From contig NZ_JAWHTE010000005.1 in the NCBI RefSeq assembly GCF_032586175.1, positions 124,001 through 188,000 of the forward strand: DNA of 64,000 nucleotides. The letters are read 5' to 3'. The stretch comes from Ovoidimarina sediminis. Lineage in GTDB: Bacteria > Pseudomonadota > Alphaproteobacteria > Rhodobacterales > Rhodobacteraceae. The notes beneath the pieces were generated by a model that saw only the letters and a list, made by a program, of their open reading frames with translations, ran no database searches and was not told the origin of the DNA. Positions 36,188 through 45,273 of the stretch are shown here, one piece after another. Each line of letters starts with the position of its first letter. Position 1 is the first letter of the stretch. The position numbers and the translations under genes were made by a program.

Positions 36188-37315
36188 CTATGCCCCCCGC
36201 CGCTCCCACCGGTGCAGCACGTCCTCGCCCACCCGCGACACCTCCCGCAGGCGGTAGCGCGGCGCACCCGCAAGGCTGTCGATCCCCATCGCGCCCAGCG
36301 AGGGCTGGCCTTCGGCCCCAAGCGTCAACCCGGCCGTGAAGCCCAGGATTTCGTCCACCAGATCCGCCGCCAGAAGCGAGGCGGCAAGCGCGCCGCCGCC
36401 TTCGCAGAAGACCCGCGTGATCCCCTCGCGCCCCAGTGTCTGAAGAAGCGCGCGGGGCTCCAGGTTGCCGCCGGGCCCCGCCTCGGTGCCGATCAGCCGC
36501 CCGCCTTGCCCCTCCCAGGCCGCGCGGGCGTCCTCGTTCACCGCACCGGGGCTCGCGTCGACCAGCGCCCAGACCGGGCCCGCGGCCGCCGAACCGATCA
36601 GCCGCCCGTCGAGCGGCACGTTCAGATGCCGGCTGACCACCGCGCGCACCGGCTGGCGCACCGCGCCCATCTCCCGCACCGACAGATCCGGGTCGTCGGC
36701 CCGTGCCGTGCCCCCGCCCACCAGCACCATGTCATGACGCAGCCGCTCGGCATGCACGCGCCGCCGCGCCTGGGGTCCGGTGATCCAGCGGCTTTCGCCG
36801 GTGGCCGTCGCGATCCGGCCATCGAAGCTCGAGGCGAGCTTCAGCGTCACCATGGGCCGCCCTTCGCGCATCCTGAGGAAGAACCCCCGGTGATCGCGCC
36901 CCGCCGCCTCGGCAAGAACGCCCGCCGTCACGGCGATCCCCGCCGCCTCCAGGCGGGCGATGCCGTCGCCGGCCACTTTCGGGTTCACATCCTCAAGGGG
37001 GATCACCACGCGCGCCACGCCCGCCGCGATCAGCGCCTCGGCGCAGGGCGGGGTGACGCCGTGATGCGAACAGGGCTCCAGCGAGACATAGGCCGTGGCG
37101 CCGCGCGCGGCCTCGCCCGCCTGCGCGAGGGCGATGGGCTCCGCATGGGGCCGTCCGCCCGGCGCGGTGCGCCCGCGTCCCACGATCCGGCCATCCCTGA
37201 CAATAAGGCATCCCACGGCTGGGTTCGGCCAGACCTGGCCCATCCCCCGCGCACCAAGCGCCAGCGCGGCCGCCATGAACCGCGCATCGGCTGCCGCCTC
37301 AGCGGGCGCGCTCAC
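36188..37315 (-). CDS. ribD: Bifunctional riboflavin deaminase/reductase
   Basis: Second and third steps of riboflavin synthesis. 375 residues: deaminase domain with the zinc motif HAEPIAL and PCSHHGVTPPC (about 57-90), then the reductase domain (VTLKLASSFDGRIATATGESRWITG, LVGGGTARADDPDL). The GTG start at 37315 overlaps the nrdR stop (GTGA), an arrangement common in alphaproteobacteria. Confidence 0.95.
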   Translation of the reverse strand: MSAPAEAAADARFMAAALALGARGMGQVWPNPAVGCLIVRDGRIVGRGRTAPGGRPHAEPIALAQAGEAARGATAYVSLEPCSHHGVTPPCAEALIAAGVARVVIPLEDVNPKVAGDGIARLEAAGIAVTAGVLAEAAGRDHRGFFLRMREGRPMVTLKLASSFDGRIATATGESRWITGPQARRRVHAERLRHDMVLVGGGTARADDPDLSVREMGAVRQPVRAVVSRHLNVPLDGRLIGSAAAGPVWALVDASPGAVNEDARAAWEGQGGRLIGTEAGPGGNLEPRALLQTLGREGITRVFCEGGGALAASLLAADLVDEILGFTAGLTLGAEGQPSLGAMGIDSLAGAPRYRLREVSRVGEDVLHRWERRGA

Positions 37316-37779
37316 TCGCCGTCAGGCTGTGGCGGGCGCAGTTCCTGCACGAAATCCTCGAAATCGTCCGCCGCCTGGAAATTCTTGTAGACGCTGGCAA
37401 AGCGCACATAGGCGACCGTGTCGATCCGGGCGAGGCTTTCCATCACGATCTCGCCGATGGTCTTCGACTGGATGTCGGTTTCGCCCATGCTTTCAAGCCG
37501 GCGCACTATCCCGGAAATCATCTGGTCGATGCGCTCGGGCTCTATCGGCCGCTTCTGCATCGCGATCCGGATCGACCGTTCCAGCTTGTCGCGGTCGAAA
37601 TCCTCGCGCTTGCCGTTCGACTTGATCACCACGAGATCGCGCAGTTGCACGCGTTCATAGGTGGTGAAGCGTCCGCCGCAGGCGGCGCAGAAGCGGCGGC
37701 GCCGGATCGCGACGTGATCCTCCGCCGGACGCGAATCCTTGACCTGGGTATCGATGTTTCCGCAAAACGGGCAGCGCAT
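37312..37779 (-). CDS. nrdR: Transcriptional repressor NrdR
   Basis: Represses ribonucleotide reductase genes in response to ATP/dATP. 155 residues: zinc ribbon MRCPFCGNIDTQVKDSRPAED with CAAC, then an ATP-cone (VIKSNGKREDFDRDKLERSI, DFEDFVQEL). ATG 37779 gives the canonical start. Coupled to ribD by GTGA overlap. Confidence 0.97.
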   Translation of the reverse strand: MRCPFCGNIDTQVKDSRPAEDHVAIRRRRFCAACGGRFTTYERVQLRDLVVIKSNGKREDFDRDKLERSIRIAMQKRPIEPERIDQMISGIVRRLESMGETDIQSKTIGEIVMESLARIDTVAYVRFASVYKNFQAADDFEDFVQELRPPQPDGE

Positions 37780-37949
37780 CCCGAACCCCCTGCTCTCTGG
37801 TCTTCTTGGGGGGCGTGGCCCCCGATCCGCGCTCACTATAGGGGGTCTCCCAGAGTTTGGGTAGACGTGAATTGGCGCTACTAGATCAAGGGTTGGAACC
37901 CGTGGCATGAGGGCCGCGTTTGTCCGGGAAAGCAAAGGAGATCAAGCAT

Positions 37950-38621
37950 ATGGCACGCACGTTGTTCATCACCGGGGCCAGCACCGGAATAGGGGAAGCG
38001 ACCGCCCGCGCCGCCGCGACGGCAGGCTGGAACGTGGCGCTTTTCGCCCGCTCGGCAGAGAAGCTCGAGGCGCTCGCGGGCGAGATTGGCGAGGCCGCGC
38101 TGGCGCTTCCGGGCGACGTAACCGACCTTGCCCAGATCGAGGCAGCGGTGGCGCAGACGGTCGACCGTTTCGGCGGGATCGACGCCGCTTTCGCGAATGC
38201 GGGCCGGGGCGTCGACAAGCCCGGCACCGAAGAGGGCGACCCCGAGGAATGGCGGCAGGTCGTCGACCTCAACATCATGGGGCTGCTTTACACCACCCGC
38301 GCCGTGTTGCCCGAGCTGAAGAAGACGAAGGGCACGCTCTTGCTGACCGGCTCGGCGGCCGGGCGGCGGCACATCAAGGGGTCGATCTATGGCGCGACGA
38401 AATGGTTCGTCCACGGCTATGGCGGCAACATGGCCGAGGAAATGCAGGCCTGGGGCGGGCGCTGCGCAGTGATCGCGCCGGGGATGGTGGACACGCCGTT
38501 CTTTGATGAGGCCAAGCCCGACAAGCTCAAGCCCGAAGATGTTGCGGCGGCGGTGATGCACGCGATCGAGGCGCCCGCGCGGGCCACGATCCGCGAAATC
38601 TTCCTGATGCCGACCAACTGA
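37950..38621 (+). CDS. SDR family oxidoreductase
   Basis: 223 residues, classical short-chain dehydrogenase: TGASTGIG cofactor loop, NAG motif (FANAGRG), catalytic Ser in LTGSAAG, YGATK with Tyr and Lys, and PGMVDTPFF. Ends EIFLMPTN. AAAGGAG precedes ATG 37950. It overlaps the polysaccharide deacetylase-like gene by one base (TGATG), so both probably belong to one pathway. Substrate unknown. Confidence 0.87.
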   Translation: MARTLFITGASTGIGEATARAAATAGWNVALFARSAEKLEALAGEIGEAALALPGDVTDLAQIEAAVAQTVDRFGGIDAAFANAGRGVDKPGTEEGDPEEWRQVVDLNIMGLLYTTRAVLPELKKTKGTLLLTGSAAGRRHIKGSIYGATKWFVHGYGGNMAEEMQAWGGRCAVIAPGMVDTPFFDEAKPDKLKPEDVAAAVMHAIEAPARATIREIFLMPTN

Positions 38622-39535
38622 TGTCCGCCGGGCCCAAACGCGATTTCATCGGCTACGGCGACGCGCCGCCCTTCGCCGACTGGCCCGGCGGGGCGCGCAT
38701 CGCCGTCAGCTTCTCTATCAATTACGAGGAAGGCGGGGAACGTTCGATCCTCGAAGGCGACGACCGGTCGGAAGACCGGATTTCGGATGTCGATGTCGAG
38801 GCGCGGCCCGCTGCGCGCGATCTGAATATCGAGCAAAGCTATGAATACGGGTCGCGCGTGGGCTACTGGCGGCTCTTGCGCGCCTTCACCGACCGGGGGC
38901 TGACTGCGACGGTGAATGTCGTGGGCCGCGCCGCGGAACAGAACACGCTCGCGCTTAAGGCGATGATCGGCGCGGGGTTCGATCTGATGCCCCATGGCTG
39001 GCGCTGGATCGACTACGCCACGCTGACCGAGGAGGAGGAGCGCGCCCATATCGCCCGCTCCATCGCGCAGGTAGAGGCGCTGACAGGTGCACACCCCCTG
39101 GGCTATTACGCGGGTCTTCCGTCTGTGAACACGCGGCGGCTGGTGGCCGAGGCGGGCGGGTTTCTCTACGACTCGGACGTTTATAACGACGATCTGCCCT
39201 ACTGGTCGCCGGATCACCCGGGGCTTCTCTTGATGCCCTACTCGCTGGACACGAACGACTCCAAATTCGCCCGCGCCGGAAACGGCTATCAGGTGGGGGC
39301 GGAATTCGTTGGCTATCTGAAGGATACGTTCGACGTGCTCTATGCCGAAGGGGCGGCGCGTCCGGCGATGATGACCGTGGGGTTGCATGCCCGCCTGATC
39401 GGGCGGCCGGGACGGATCGGGGCGCTCTACAGGGTGCTCGATTACATCGCGGGGCACGACGATGTGTGGATCGCGCGCCGGGGCGACATCGCACGGCACT
39501 GGCAGGCGCGGCATCCGGATCCGCGGGCGGGGTAG
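38621..39535 (+). CDS. puuE: PuuE-like allantoinase/polysaccharide deacetylase family protein
   Basis: 304 residues with the NodB-like deacetylase fold in the form seen in cofactor-independent allantoinase PuuE: VSFSINYEEGGERSIL, GSRVGYWRLLRAF, MPHGWRWIDY, YYAGLPSVNTRRLV, LHARLIGRPGRI. The usual metal-binding Asp is replaced, consistent with the PuuE group. Likely role is opening of allantoin or a related amide ring; no other purine catabolism genes are adjacent, so the substrate may differ. Confidence 0.75.
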   Translation: MSAGPKRDFIGYGDAPPFADWPGGARIAVSFSINYEEGGERSILEGDDRSEDRISDVDVEARPAARDLNIEQSYEYGSRVGYWRLLRAFTDRGLTATVNVVGRAAEQNTLALKAMIGAGFDLMPHGWRWIDYATLTEEEERAHIARSIAQVEALTGAHPLGYYAGLPSVNTRRLVAEAGGFLYDSDVYNDDLPYWSPDHPGLLLMPYSLDTNDSKFARAGNGYQVGAEFVGYLKDTFDVLYAEGAARPAMMTVGLHARLIGRPGRIGALYRVLDYIAGHDDVWIARRGDIARHWQARHPDPRAG

Positions 39536-39916
39536 CTCTAGCAGAGGGGCATAACCCGGAACCTTCCAGAAATCTGATCGCCCCGGCGTGAGGCTGGGTG
39601 CGACGTGGAATCGAACGACCGGGTTGCGGGAAAAAACCGAGCCGGTCACAGTTCGGGTCGCCGGCCCACGGTCTGACGATGGCGTGGCCCGTCGAACACT
39701 TGCGATCCTGAGATCGCATCTCCTCATTCCGCCAGTGGCCCCGGCAACACCGGCCGCAATGCCCGGCGTCCCCGGTCTGGGCCACCGCATGGCGCCAATC
39801 ATGAATAATAAGTTTGCCAAGGCGCCGGGTCAGCTTGTCGACACGGCATCATCGCCTGTGTCGAGCGCGGAACGAAGATCAGGCGCGCGGCCTGACCCCC
39901 GTGCCCGCTGGCCGGG
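39536..39916. other. Intergenic region between convergent puuE-like and phaZ genes
   Basis: About 380 bases without a convincing gene. A perfect 7-bp hairpin with tetraloop (TGCGATC-CTGA-GATCGCA, 39701-39718) is present. A GAATCGAAC stretch near 39610 looks like the complement of a tRNA T-loop, but the flanking stem does not pair. A small RNA is possible but unproven. Confidence 0.4.
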
Positions 39917-41179
39917 TCAGGTGACGGCGCTCAGTTTGCGCTTCGCCGGCCCGGCATTTGCATCGATGAAGTTCAGCACGAGCGGGCGGATGTTGTTGCG
40001 CCAGCTCTTGCCCGCGAAGATCCCGTAATGGCCCGCGCCGGGTTCGACATGGGCGGCCTTTTTCTCGTCCGGCAGCCCGGTCAGAAGATCGAGCGCGGCA
40101 AGGCACTGGCCCGGGGCCGAGATATCGTCTTCCTCGCCTTCCACCGTCTTCACGGCGACCGAGGTGATCTTGCCCATATCCACCTTGTGCCCGTCGACGA
40201 CGAACTCGTTCCGCGCGATTTCGCGGGATTTGAAGATCCGCTCGACGGTGGAGAGGTAGAATTCCGCCGTCATGTCCATCACGGCGAGGTATTCGTCGTA
40301 AAAACGGTTATGCTTGTCGTGGTCCGACGACTCGCCCTTGGCGGTGCGCAGGATCTGGTCGGAAAACGCCTTGGCGTGGCGTTCGGCGTTCATCGACATG
40401 AAGGACGACAGCTGCGCGAGGCCGGGATAGACCATGCGGCCCACGCCGGGATACTTGAAGCCCACGCGCTGCAGCGCGAGGTTTTCCAACTGGCCCATCG
40501 TCACGCGGCGGCCGAAATCGGTGACGTCCGTGGGGGCGGCGTCCGGGTCAATCGGCCCGCCGATCAGTGTCAGTGTCCGGGGCTGGGCCTCGGGCTCCAG
40601 TTCTGCGAGATAGGCGGTGGCGGCAAGGGCCAGCGGCGCGGGCTGGCAGACCGCGATCACATTCGTGTCGGGCCCGAGGTGCCGCATGAAATCCATCAGG
40701 TAGAGGGTGTAATCCTCGATATCGAACTTGCCCATCGACACGGGGATGTCGCGCGCGTTGTGCCAGTCCGCGACCCAGACCTCGGCATCGGGCAGAAGCG
40801 ATTGCACGGTGGATCGGACGAGCGTGGAATAGTGCCCCGACATCGGCGGTACCAGAAGGATGCGGCGCGGCTTCTCCGGACGACCCAGAACCTCGAACCG
40901 TATCAGATCGCCGAAGGGGCGCTTCACCTCGCGGTCGATCTGCACCACGTGATCGCGCCCGTCCTGTCCGACCACCGAATTGATGTTCCAGTCCGGCTTC
41001 GCGACCATCCGCGAAAACGTGCGTTCCGTCACCTCGCCCCATGCGGCCATCAACTGGAAGGCCGGGTGTGCCACCAGCCCCGTCGCGGGGTATGACGCCA
41101 TCGCAAGCGCTGTGGCGCCCAACCACTGGTTGGTGTTTCTGATGGACTCGTAAAGGTCGTACGTGACCATATAGCGCAT
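39917..41179 (-). CDS. phaZ: Intracellular polyhydroxyalkanoate depolymerase
   Basis: Degrades native PHB granules to oligomers. 420 residues from ATG 41179, which opens MRYMVTYDLYESIRNTNQW as in intracellular PhaZ. The nucleophile is the Cys in NVIAVCQPAPLALAA; a His in EPGAGHYGIF and an Asp complete the triad. It is divergent from phaC, and the shared 126-base region contains a CTGC-N4-GCA near-match to PhaR sites. Confidence 0.95.
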   Translation of the reverse strand: MRYMVTYDLYESIRNTNQWLGATALAMASYPATGLVAHPAFQLMAAWGEVTERTFSRMVAKPDWNINSVVGQDGRDHVVQIDREVKRPFGDLIRFEVLGRPEKPRRILLVPPMSGHYSTLVRSTVQSLLPDAEVWVADWHNARDIPVSMGKFDIEDYTLYLMDFMRHLGPDTNVIAVCQPAPLALAATAYLAELEPEAQPRTLTLIGGPIDPDAAPTDVTDFGRRVTMGQLENLALQRVGFKYPGVGRMVYPGLAQLSSFMSMNAERHAKAFSDQILRTAKGESSDHDKHNRFYDEYLAVMDMTAEFYLSTVERIFKSREIARNEFVVDGHKVDMGKITSVAVKTVEGEEDDISAPGQCLAALDLLTGLPDEKKAAHVEPGAGHYGIFAGKSWRNNIRPLVLNFIDANAGPAKRKLSAVT

Positions 41180-41305
41180 GGTAGTCGCCTTCCCCCGGGA
41201 TACATCGCCCGGAAATTTCGTCGCTTTGCCCCCAGACGAGCGAGCCGGTACATTGGGGAAGCGGCGGTTCATGCTGCACCTGCAAAATAGCCGGGAAACT
41301 TGACG

Positions 41306-43120
41306 ATGACAACAAAAGAAACCGATACCTCGCCGACCGGTGCCGTCGAAATCGGAAATCTTGAGCGTCTGAACGAAAACCTTGCAAAGGTTGAAGAACT
41401 CTCGACCCGGCTGATGAGTGCGATCTCACAGAAGAAAACCGTCCCGGCCAGCCTGCAGGGGCCGAGCCAGGATCTCTACATGAAGGCCGCCGCCGCCTAC
41501 ATGGCCGAGATGATGGCCAACCCCTCGAAAATCCTCGAACACCAGATCAGCTACTGGGGCAAGGCGCTGAAGCATTACGTCGAGGCCCAGCAGGTGCTGG
41601 CCTCCGGCCGGCTCGAGGCACCCGAGGACACGACGCGCGACGACCGGCGCTTTTCCAACCCGCTCTGGCAGTCGCACCCCTATTTCAACTTCCTCAAGCA
41701 GCAGTACATGCTGAATTCCGAGGCGATCGAAGAGGCGATCAAGGGGCTCGAGGGTCTCGACGCGCAGGAACGCAAGCGCGTGGAATACTTCACCCGCCAG
41801 ATCGTCGACATGTTCAGCCCCTCGAACTTCCTCGGCACCAATCCCGAGGCCCTGCAGAAGGCGGTCGAAACCGACGGCGCAAGCCTCGTCAGCGGCCTTG
41901 AAAACCTCGTCAGCGATATCGAGGCGAATGACGGCGATCTTCTGGTGACGCTCGCGGACAAGGATGCCTTCCGCGTCGGCGAAAACCTCGCCACCGCGCC
42001 CGGCAAGGTCGTCTACCGCAACCGCCTCATCGAACTGATCCAGTACAGCCCGACGACCGAAACGGTGCACAAGACGCCGCTCATCATCTTCCCGCCCTGG
42101 ATCAACAAGTTCTACATCCTTGATCTGAAGCCCCAGAACAGCCTGATCCGCTGGATCGTCGACCAGGGCTATACCCTCTTCGTCGTCAGCTGGCGCAACC
42201 CCGATCCCTCGATGCGCGACGTCGGCATGGAGGAGTATATCGAGGAAGGCTACCTCACCGCGATCGAAGAGGCCCGGCAGATCTGCGATGTGCCCAAGGT
42301 CAACGCCATCGGCTACTGCATCGCGGGCACCACGCTCGCGCTCACGCTCGCCCTGATGCAGAAGCGCGGCGATACCCGCATCAACTCCGCCACCTTCTTC
42401 ACCACGCTCACCGATTTCTCCGACCAGGGCGAGATCGGGGTGTTCCTCGACGACGATTTCATCGACGGGATCGAGGCGGAGGTGGAACAATCCGGCATCC
42501 TGTCGTCCTTCTTCATGAGCCGCACGTTCAGCTTCCTGCGCTCGAACGACCTGATCTATGCCCCCGCGATCCGCAGCTACATGATGGGCGAAAAGCCCCC
42601 GGCCTTCGATCTGCTCTACTGGAACGGCGATTCCACGAACCTGCCCGCGAAGATGGCGGTGCAGTATCTGCGCGGCCTCTGCCAGGGCGACAGGTTCGCA
42701 CAAGGGGGCATCGAATTCTTCGGCGAGACGCTCAAACTCAGCGACGTCAAGGTGCCGGTCTGCGCGGTCGCCTGCGAAACCGATCACATCGCCGCCTGGC
42801 CCGCCTCCTACAACGGGGTGCGCCAGATGGGATCGCGCTCGAAAACCTTCATCCTCTCGGAATCCGGCCATATCGCGGGGATCGTGAACCCGCCCTCGAA
42901 GAAGAAATACGGTCATTACACCAACCCCGACCTGAAGCTGTCGGTCGAGGAATGGCGCGAGGGCGCCGAACACAACGAAGGCTCGTGGTGGCCGCGCTGG
43001 GAAAAGTGGCTGTCGAAGAAATCCGGCGCCCAGGTGAAGGCCCGCGAACCGGGGGGTGCGAATCACCTGATCCTCTGCGATGCGCCTGGAACCTACGTCA
43101 TTTCCCAGCCAAAGGGCTGA
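41306..43120 (+). CDS. phaC: Class I polyhydroxyalkanoate synthase
   Basis: Polymerises (R)-3-hydroxyacyl-CoA on the granule surface. 604 residues. Lipase-like box GYCIAG with catalytic Cys338, Asp in ACETDHIAAWPASY and His in SESGHIAGIVNPP. ATG 41306 is preferred over a TTG two codons upstream. Divergent from phaZ, followed after 146 bases by the phasin gene under its own operator region. Confidence 0.97.
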   Translation: MTTKETDTSPTGAVEIGNLERLNENLAKVEELSTRLMSAISQKKTVPASLQGPSQDLYMKAAAAYMAEMMANPSKILEHQISYWGKALKHYVEAQQVLASGRLEAPEDTTRDDRRFSNPLWQSHPYFNFLKQQYMLNSEAIEEAIKGLEGLDAQERKRVEYFTRQIVDMFSPSNFLGTNPEALQKAVETDGASLVSGLENLVSDIEANDGDLLVTLADKDAFRVGENLATAPGKVVYRNRLIELIQYSPTTETVHKTPLIIFPPWINKFYILDLKPQNSLIRWIVDQGYTLFVVSWRNPDPSMRDVGMEEYIEEGYLTAIEEARQICDVPKVNAIGYCIAGTTLALTLALMQKRGDTRINSATFFTTLTDFSDQGEIGVFLDDDFIDGIEAEVEQSGILSSFFMSRTFSFLRSNDLIYAPAIRSYMMGEKPPAFDLLYWNGDSTNLPAKMAVQYLRGLCQGDRFAQGGIEFFGETLKLSDVKVPVCAVACETDHIAAWPASYNGVRQMGSRSKTFILSESGHIAGIVNPPSKKKYGHYTNPDLKLSVEEWREGAEHNEGSWWPRWEKWLSKKSGAQVKAREPGGANHLILCDAPGTYVISQPKG

Positions 43121-43143
43121 AATCGCTCCATAAATAATTTTCG

Positions 43144-43205
43144 CTGCAGCGCAGCAAAAGCACTTGAAATGCTGCGCCGCAGCGTGCATATTCTCTGCAG
43201 CTGCA
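43144..43205. promoter_or_regulatory. Putative PhaR operator cluster upstream of phaP
   Basis: Two perfect CTGC-N3-GCAG dyads (43144-43154 and 43172-43182) and a third TGCAGCTGCA palindrome (43196-43205) lie 62-123 bases before the phasin start. The CTGC-N3/4-GCAG form is the documented PhaR recognition pattern in Paracoccus. PhaR would repress phaP until PHB granules titrate it. The phaR gene is not next door. Confidence 0.75.
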
Positions 43206-43266
43206 AAGGACGCGGGAAGAGCCCGCGGACCACACAGATGAGCCGCAGGAACCAGGAGATACACCG

Positions 43267-43716
43267 ATGGCCAAAGCACAAGACTACACCAAGATGTTCA
43301 AAGACATGATGGGCAACTTCCCGGTCGACATGACCGCGATGCAGGATGCCTACAAGACGCAAGCCTCGCTGGCCGAAAAGATGTCGAAGGTTGCTCTCGA
43401 AGCTGCCGAGAAGTCGACCGAGATCTCGTCCAAGTGGACGCTCGACACGATCGGCAAGATGGGCTCCGTCGCCACCGTCAAGGAAGAGCCTGCCGACTAC
43501 GGCAAGGCGATGACCGATTTCGCGTCGGCCCAGGCCGAAATGGCTGCCGAAAACATGGCTGCTTTCGCCGAAGTCGCGAAGAAAGTTCAGATGGAAACCG
43601 TCGAGCTGATGCTCGCCGCCGGCAAAGACATCTCCGAAGATGCGACCGCCGCGGTCAAGAAAGCGACTGCCGACGTGACCGCCGCTGCGAAAAAAGCGAC
43701 CGCAGCCGCGAAGTAA
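43267..43716 (+). CDS. phaP: Phasin
   Basis: 149-residue amphipathic, helix-rich granule coat protein: YTKMFKDMMGNFPVDM opening, Met/Ala/Lys-rich helices, and a lysine-alanine tail (VKKATADVTAAAKKATAAAK). Belongs to the phasin_2-like group of alphaproteobacteria. CCAGGAG is 8 bases before the start. Controlled by the adjacent PhaR-like sites and closed by a strong terminator. Confidence 0.93.
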   Translation: MAKAQDYTKMFKDMMGNFPVDMTAMQDAYKTQASLAEKMSKVALEAAEKSTEISSKWTLDTIGKMGSVATVKEEPADYGKAMTDFASAQAEMAAENMAAFAEVAKKVQMETVELMLAAGKDISEDATAAVKKATADVTAAAKKATAAAK

Positions 43717-43765
43717 ATTCAAGGTTCTGATTTCCGGCCATATACCTCCCTGCCGGAATCATACC

Positions 43766-44554
43766 TCAGGCGGGTTCTTCGGAACCCGCCTTTTTTGTTG
43801 TCCGGTCGGTCGGCGCCGGGGCCGAAGTCCTGATCTCCGGCACGGCGGGCGGGGCAGGGCGCCGCCCCAGCCGCGGCGCCTCCACCTCGCGGATCAGCTT
43901 GCGCTTCATCGCCTCCGCATAGGCTTCGAACCCCAGTGCGACCTCGATGAAGGCCGCCGGACCGTGAAGCACGTTCGCCCGGAAATAGGCCGTCAGTTCG
44001 CTGATCTCGACCTGCCGTTCATCCCCGATCATCGGCGTCTGGCCGACGACCAGCGCATTCACCGTTATGTCGCCCAACGCCCCGCTGTCGCGCACGGCCT
44101 GGGGCAGGGGCCAGTCGTTGTTCTTCCCGTCCCCCGAAACGTCGAGCGTGCGCTTCCAGCAGGCGGGCCCGGTCCGGAACAGCCCCGTCGCGTGCTGCAT
44201 CGCCGCGCCAAGCCCGGTGGCCTCGGGCGCCGCCGCCCGCCGCCAGCCGCGAAGCCGCGCGGCGACGGCCGCGATCTCGCCCGGCCCGGAAAGCGCCGTC
44301 CAGCCCAGCACCTCGCGCTGATAGCCGCTGCCCGACCACTCGAAGATCATCAGGCTGACGGGGGCCTGCGGGATCGCAAGAAGCGCGTTCTGCACTTCCG
44401 CATCCTCCAGCGCCTCCGCGATCCCGCCCATCTGAAGCGTGTATTCGGTCGGATCGACCGAGCCCGAGACATCGAGCGCGAGGATCAGCGCCAGACGGCA
44501 TGCGGCCTCCGCCCCGCCCGGGATCAGCGCGAGGATCAGGGCAAGCATCCTCAT
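43766..44554 (-). CDS. DUF1194 secreted VWA-like protein 1
   Basis: 262 residues from ATG 44554, overlapping the preceding DUF1194 gene by four bases. Signal peptide RMLALILALIPGGAEA. The VWA-type MIDAS motif reads LDVSGSVD; other marks are FEWSGSGYQREVLGW, a WKRTLDVSGDGKNND segment and ITVNALVVGQ. A Pro-rich 35-residue tail is unique to this copy. Function unknown. Its last codons fold into the phaP terminator. Confidence 0.82.
   Translation of the reverse strand: MRMLALILALIPGGAEAACRLALILALDVSGSVDPTEYTLQMGGIAEALEDAEVQNALLAIPQAPVSLMIFEWSGSGYQREVLGWTALSGPGEIAAVAARLRGWRRAAAPEATGLGAAMQHATGLFRTGPACWKRTLDVSGDGKNNDWPLPQAVRDSGALGDITVNALVVGQTPMIGDERQVEISELTAYFRANVLHGPAAFIEVALGFEAYAEAMKRKLIREVEAPRLGRRPAPPAVPEIRTSAPAPTDRTTKKAGSEEPA
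43769..43796 (+). terminator. phaP terminator
   Basis: GGCGGGTTC (43769-43777), TTCG loop, GAACCCGCC (43782-43790), then six T. A textbook Rho-independent terminator. The stem also encodes the last residues of the convergent DUF1194 gene, whose stop is at 43766-43768. Confidence 0.93.
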
Positions 44555-45273
44555 CGAACCCACCCGATCAGACGCGGCTGAAGTTCGCGCAGAAGCTTCT
44601 TCTGCATGGCGCGGGCGTAATCCTCGAACCCCCATGCGGGTTCCAGAAACGCATCCGGCCCGTGCAGGATCCGGTCGCGGAAATAGGTGGTCAGATCGCG
44701 TATATCCGAAAGCCGCGTCGTCTCCGACATGGGCGACTGTCCGATCACCAGCGCATTCACCGTTATCCCGTCGAGGAACCCGCTGTCCTTGACCTGCCGG
44801 GGCATGGGAAAGGCGTTGTTGCGCCCGTCGCCCGAAATGTCGATCGTCCGGCGCCAGCAGGCGGGCCCATCCTCGAACCGCGCCGCGGCATAGCGCAGCG
44901 CCGCGCCAAGCCCGGTGGACCCGCGCGAGAAGTCACGCCGCCAGCCGCGCAGATGTCCGGCCACGGCCGCCGTGTCCGCGGGGCCCGTCATCGCCGTCCA
45001 GCCCAGAACCTCGCGCTGGTACTGGCCGTTCGACCATTCGAAGATCATCAGGTGCACCGGCGCCTGCGGTTGGGCGAAGAGTGCGGCCTGCACCTCCGGG
45101 TTCTCGAGCGCTTGCGCGATCCCGCCCATCTGCAGTTCGTATTCCCGTGCGTCGACCGAGCCCGAGATGTCGAGGGCGAGGATCAGCGCCAGCCGGCACG
45201 CGGCCCCGGCGCCTCCGGGGATCAGCGCAACTGCGGCGGCGAGGGCGGCGGCAAGGGCCTTCAGCGCAGCCAT
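44551..45273 (-). CDS. DUF1194 secreted VWA-like protein 2
   Basis: 240 residues: signal peptide with LAAAVALIPGGAGA, MIDAS as LDISGSVD, FEWSNGQYQREVLGW, RTIDISGDGRNN and ITVNALVIGQ, ending PRLIGWVR. It is more like copy 1 than copy 3. The start overlaps the end of copy 3 by 13 bases. Middle gene of three tandem paralogues. Confidence 0.82.
   Translation of the reverse strand: MAALKALAAALAAAVALIPGGAGAACRLALILALDISGSVDAREYELQMGGIAQALENPEVQAALFAQPQAPVHLMIFEWSNGQYQREVLGWTAMTGPADTAAVAGHLRGWRRDFSRGSTGLGAALRYAAARFEDGPACWRRTIDISGDGRNNAFPMPRQVKDSGFLDGITVNALVIGQSPMSETTRLSDIRDLTTYFRDRILHGPDAFLEPAWGFEDYARAMQKKLLRELQPRLIGWVR

Noticed and set aside
39595..39640. tRNA-like T-loop string on the minus strand
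   Set aside because: The presumed T-stem does not pair and no acceptor, D or anticodon arm was found.
38417..39820. Long minus-strand frame across the PuuE-like gene and the gap
   Set aside because: It covers a clear plus-strand gene and its product looks compositional, not protein-like.
41426..43279. A 617-codon open frame opposite phaC
   Set aside because: Shadow of phaC in high-GC DNA; no domain, no ribosome binding site.
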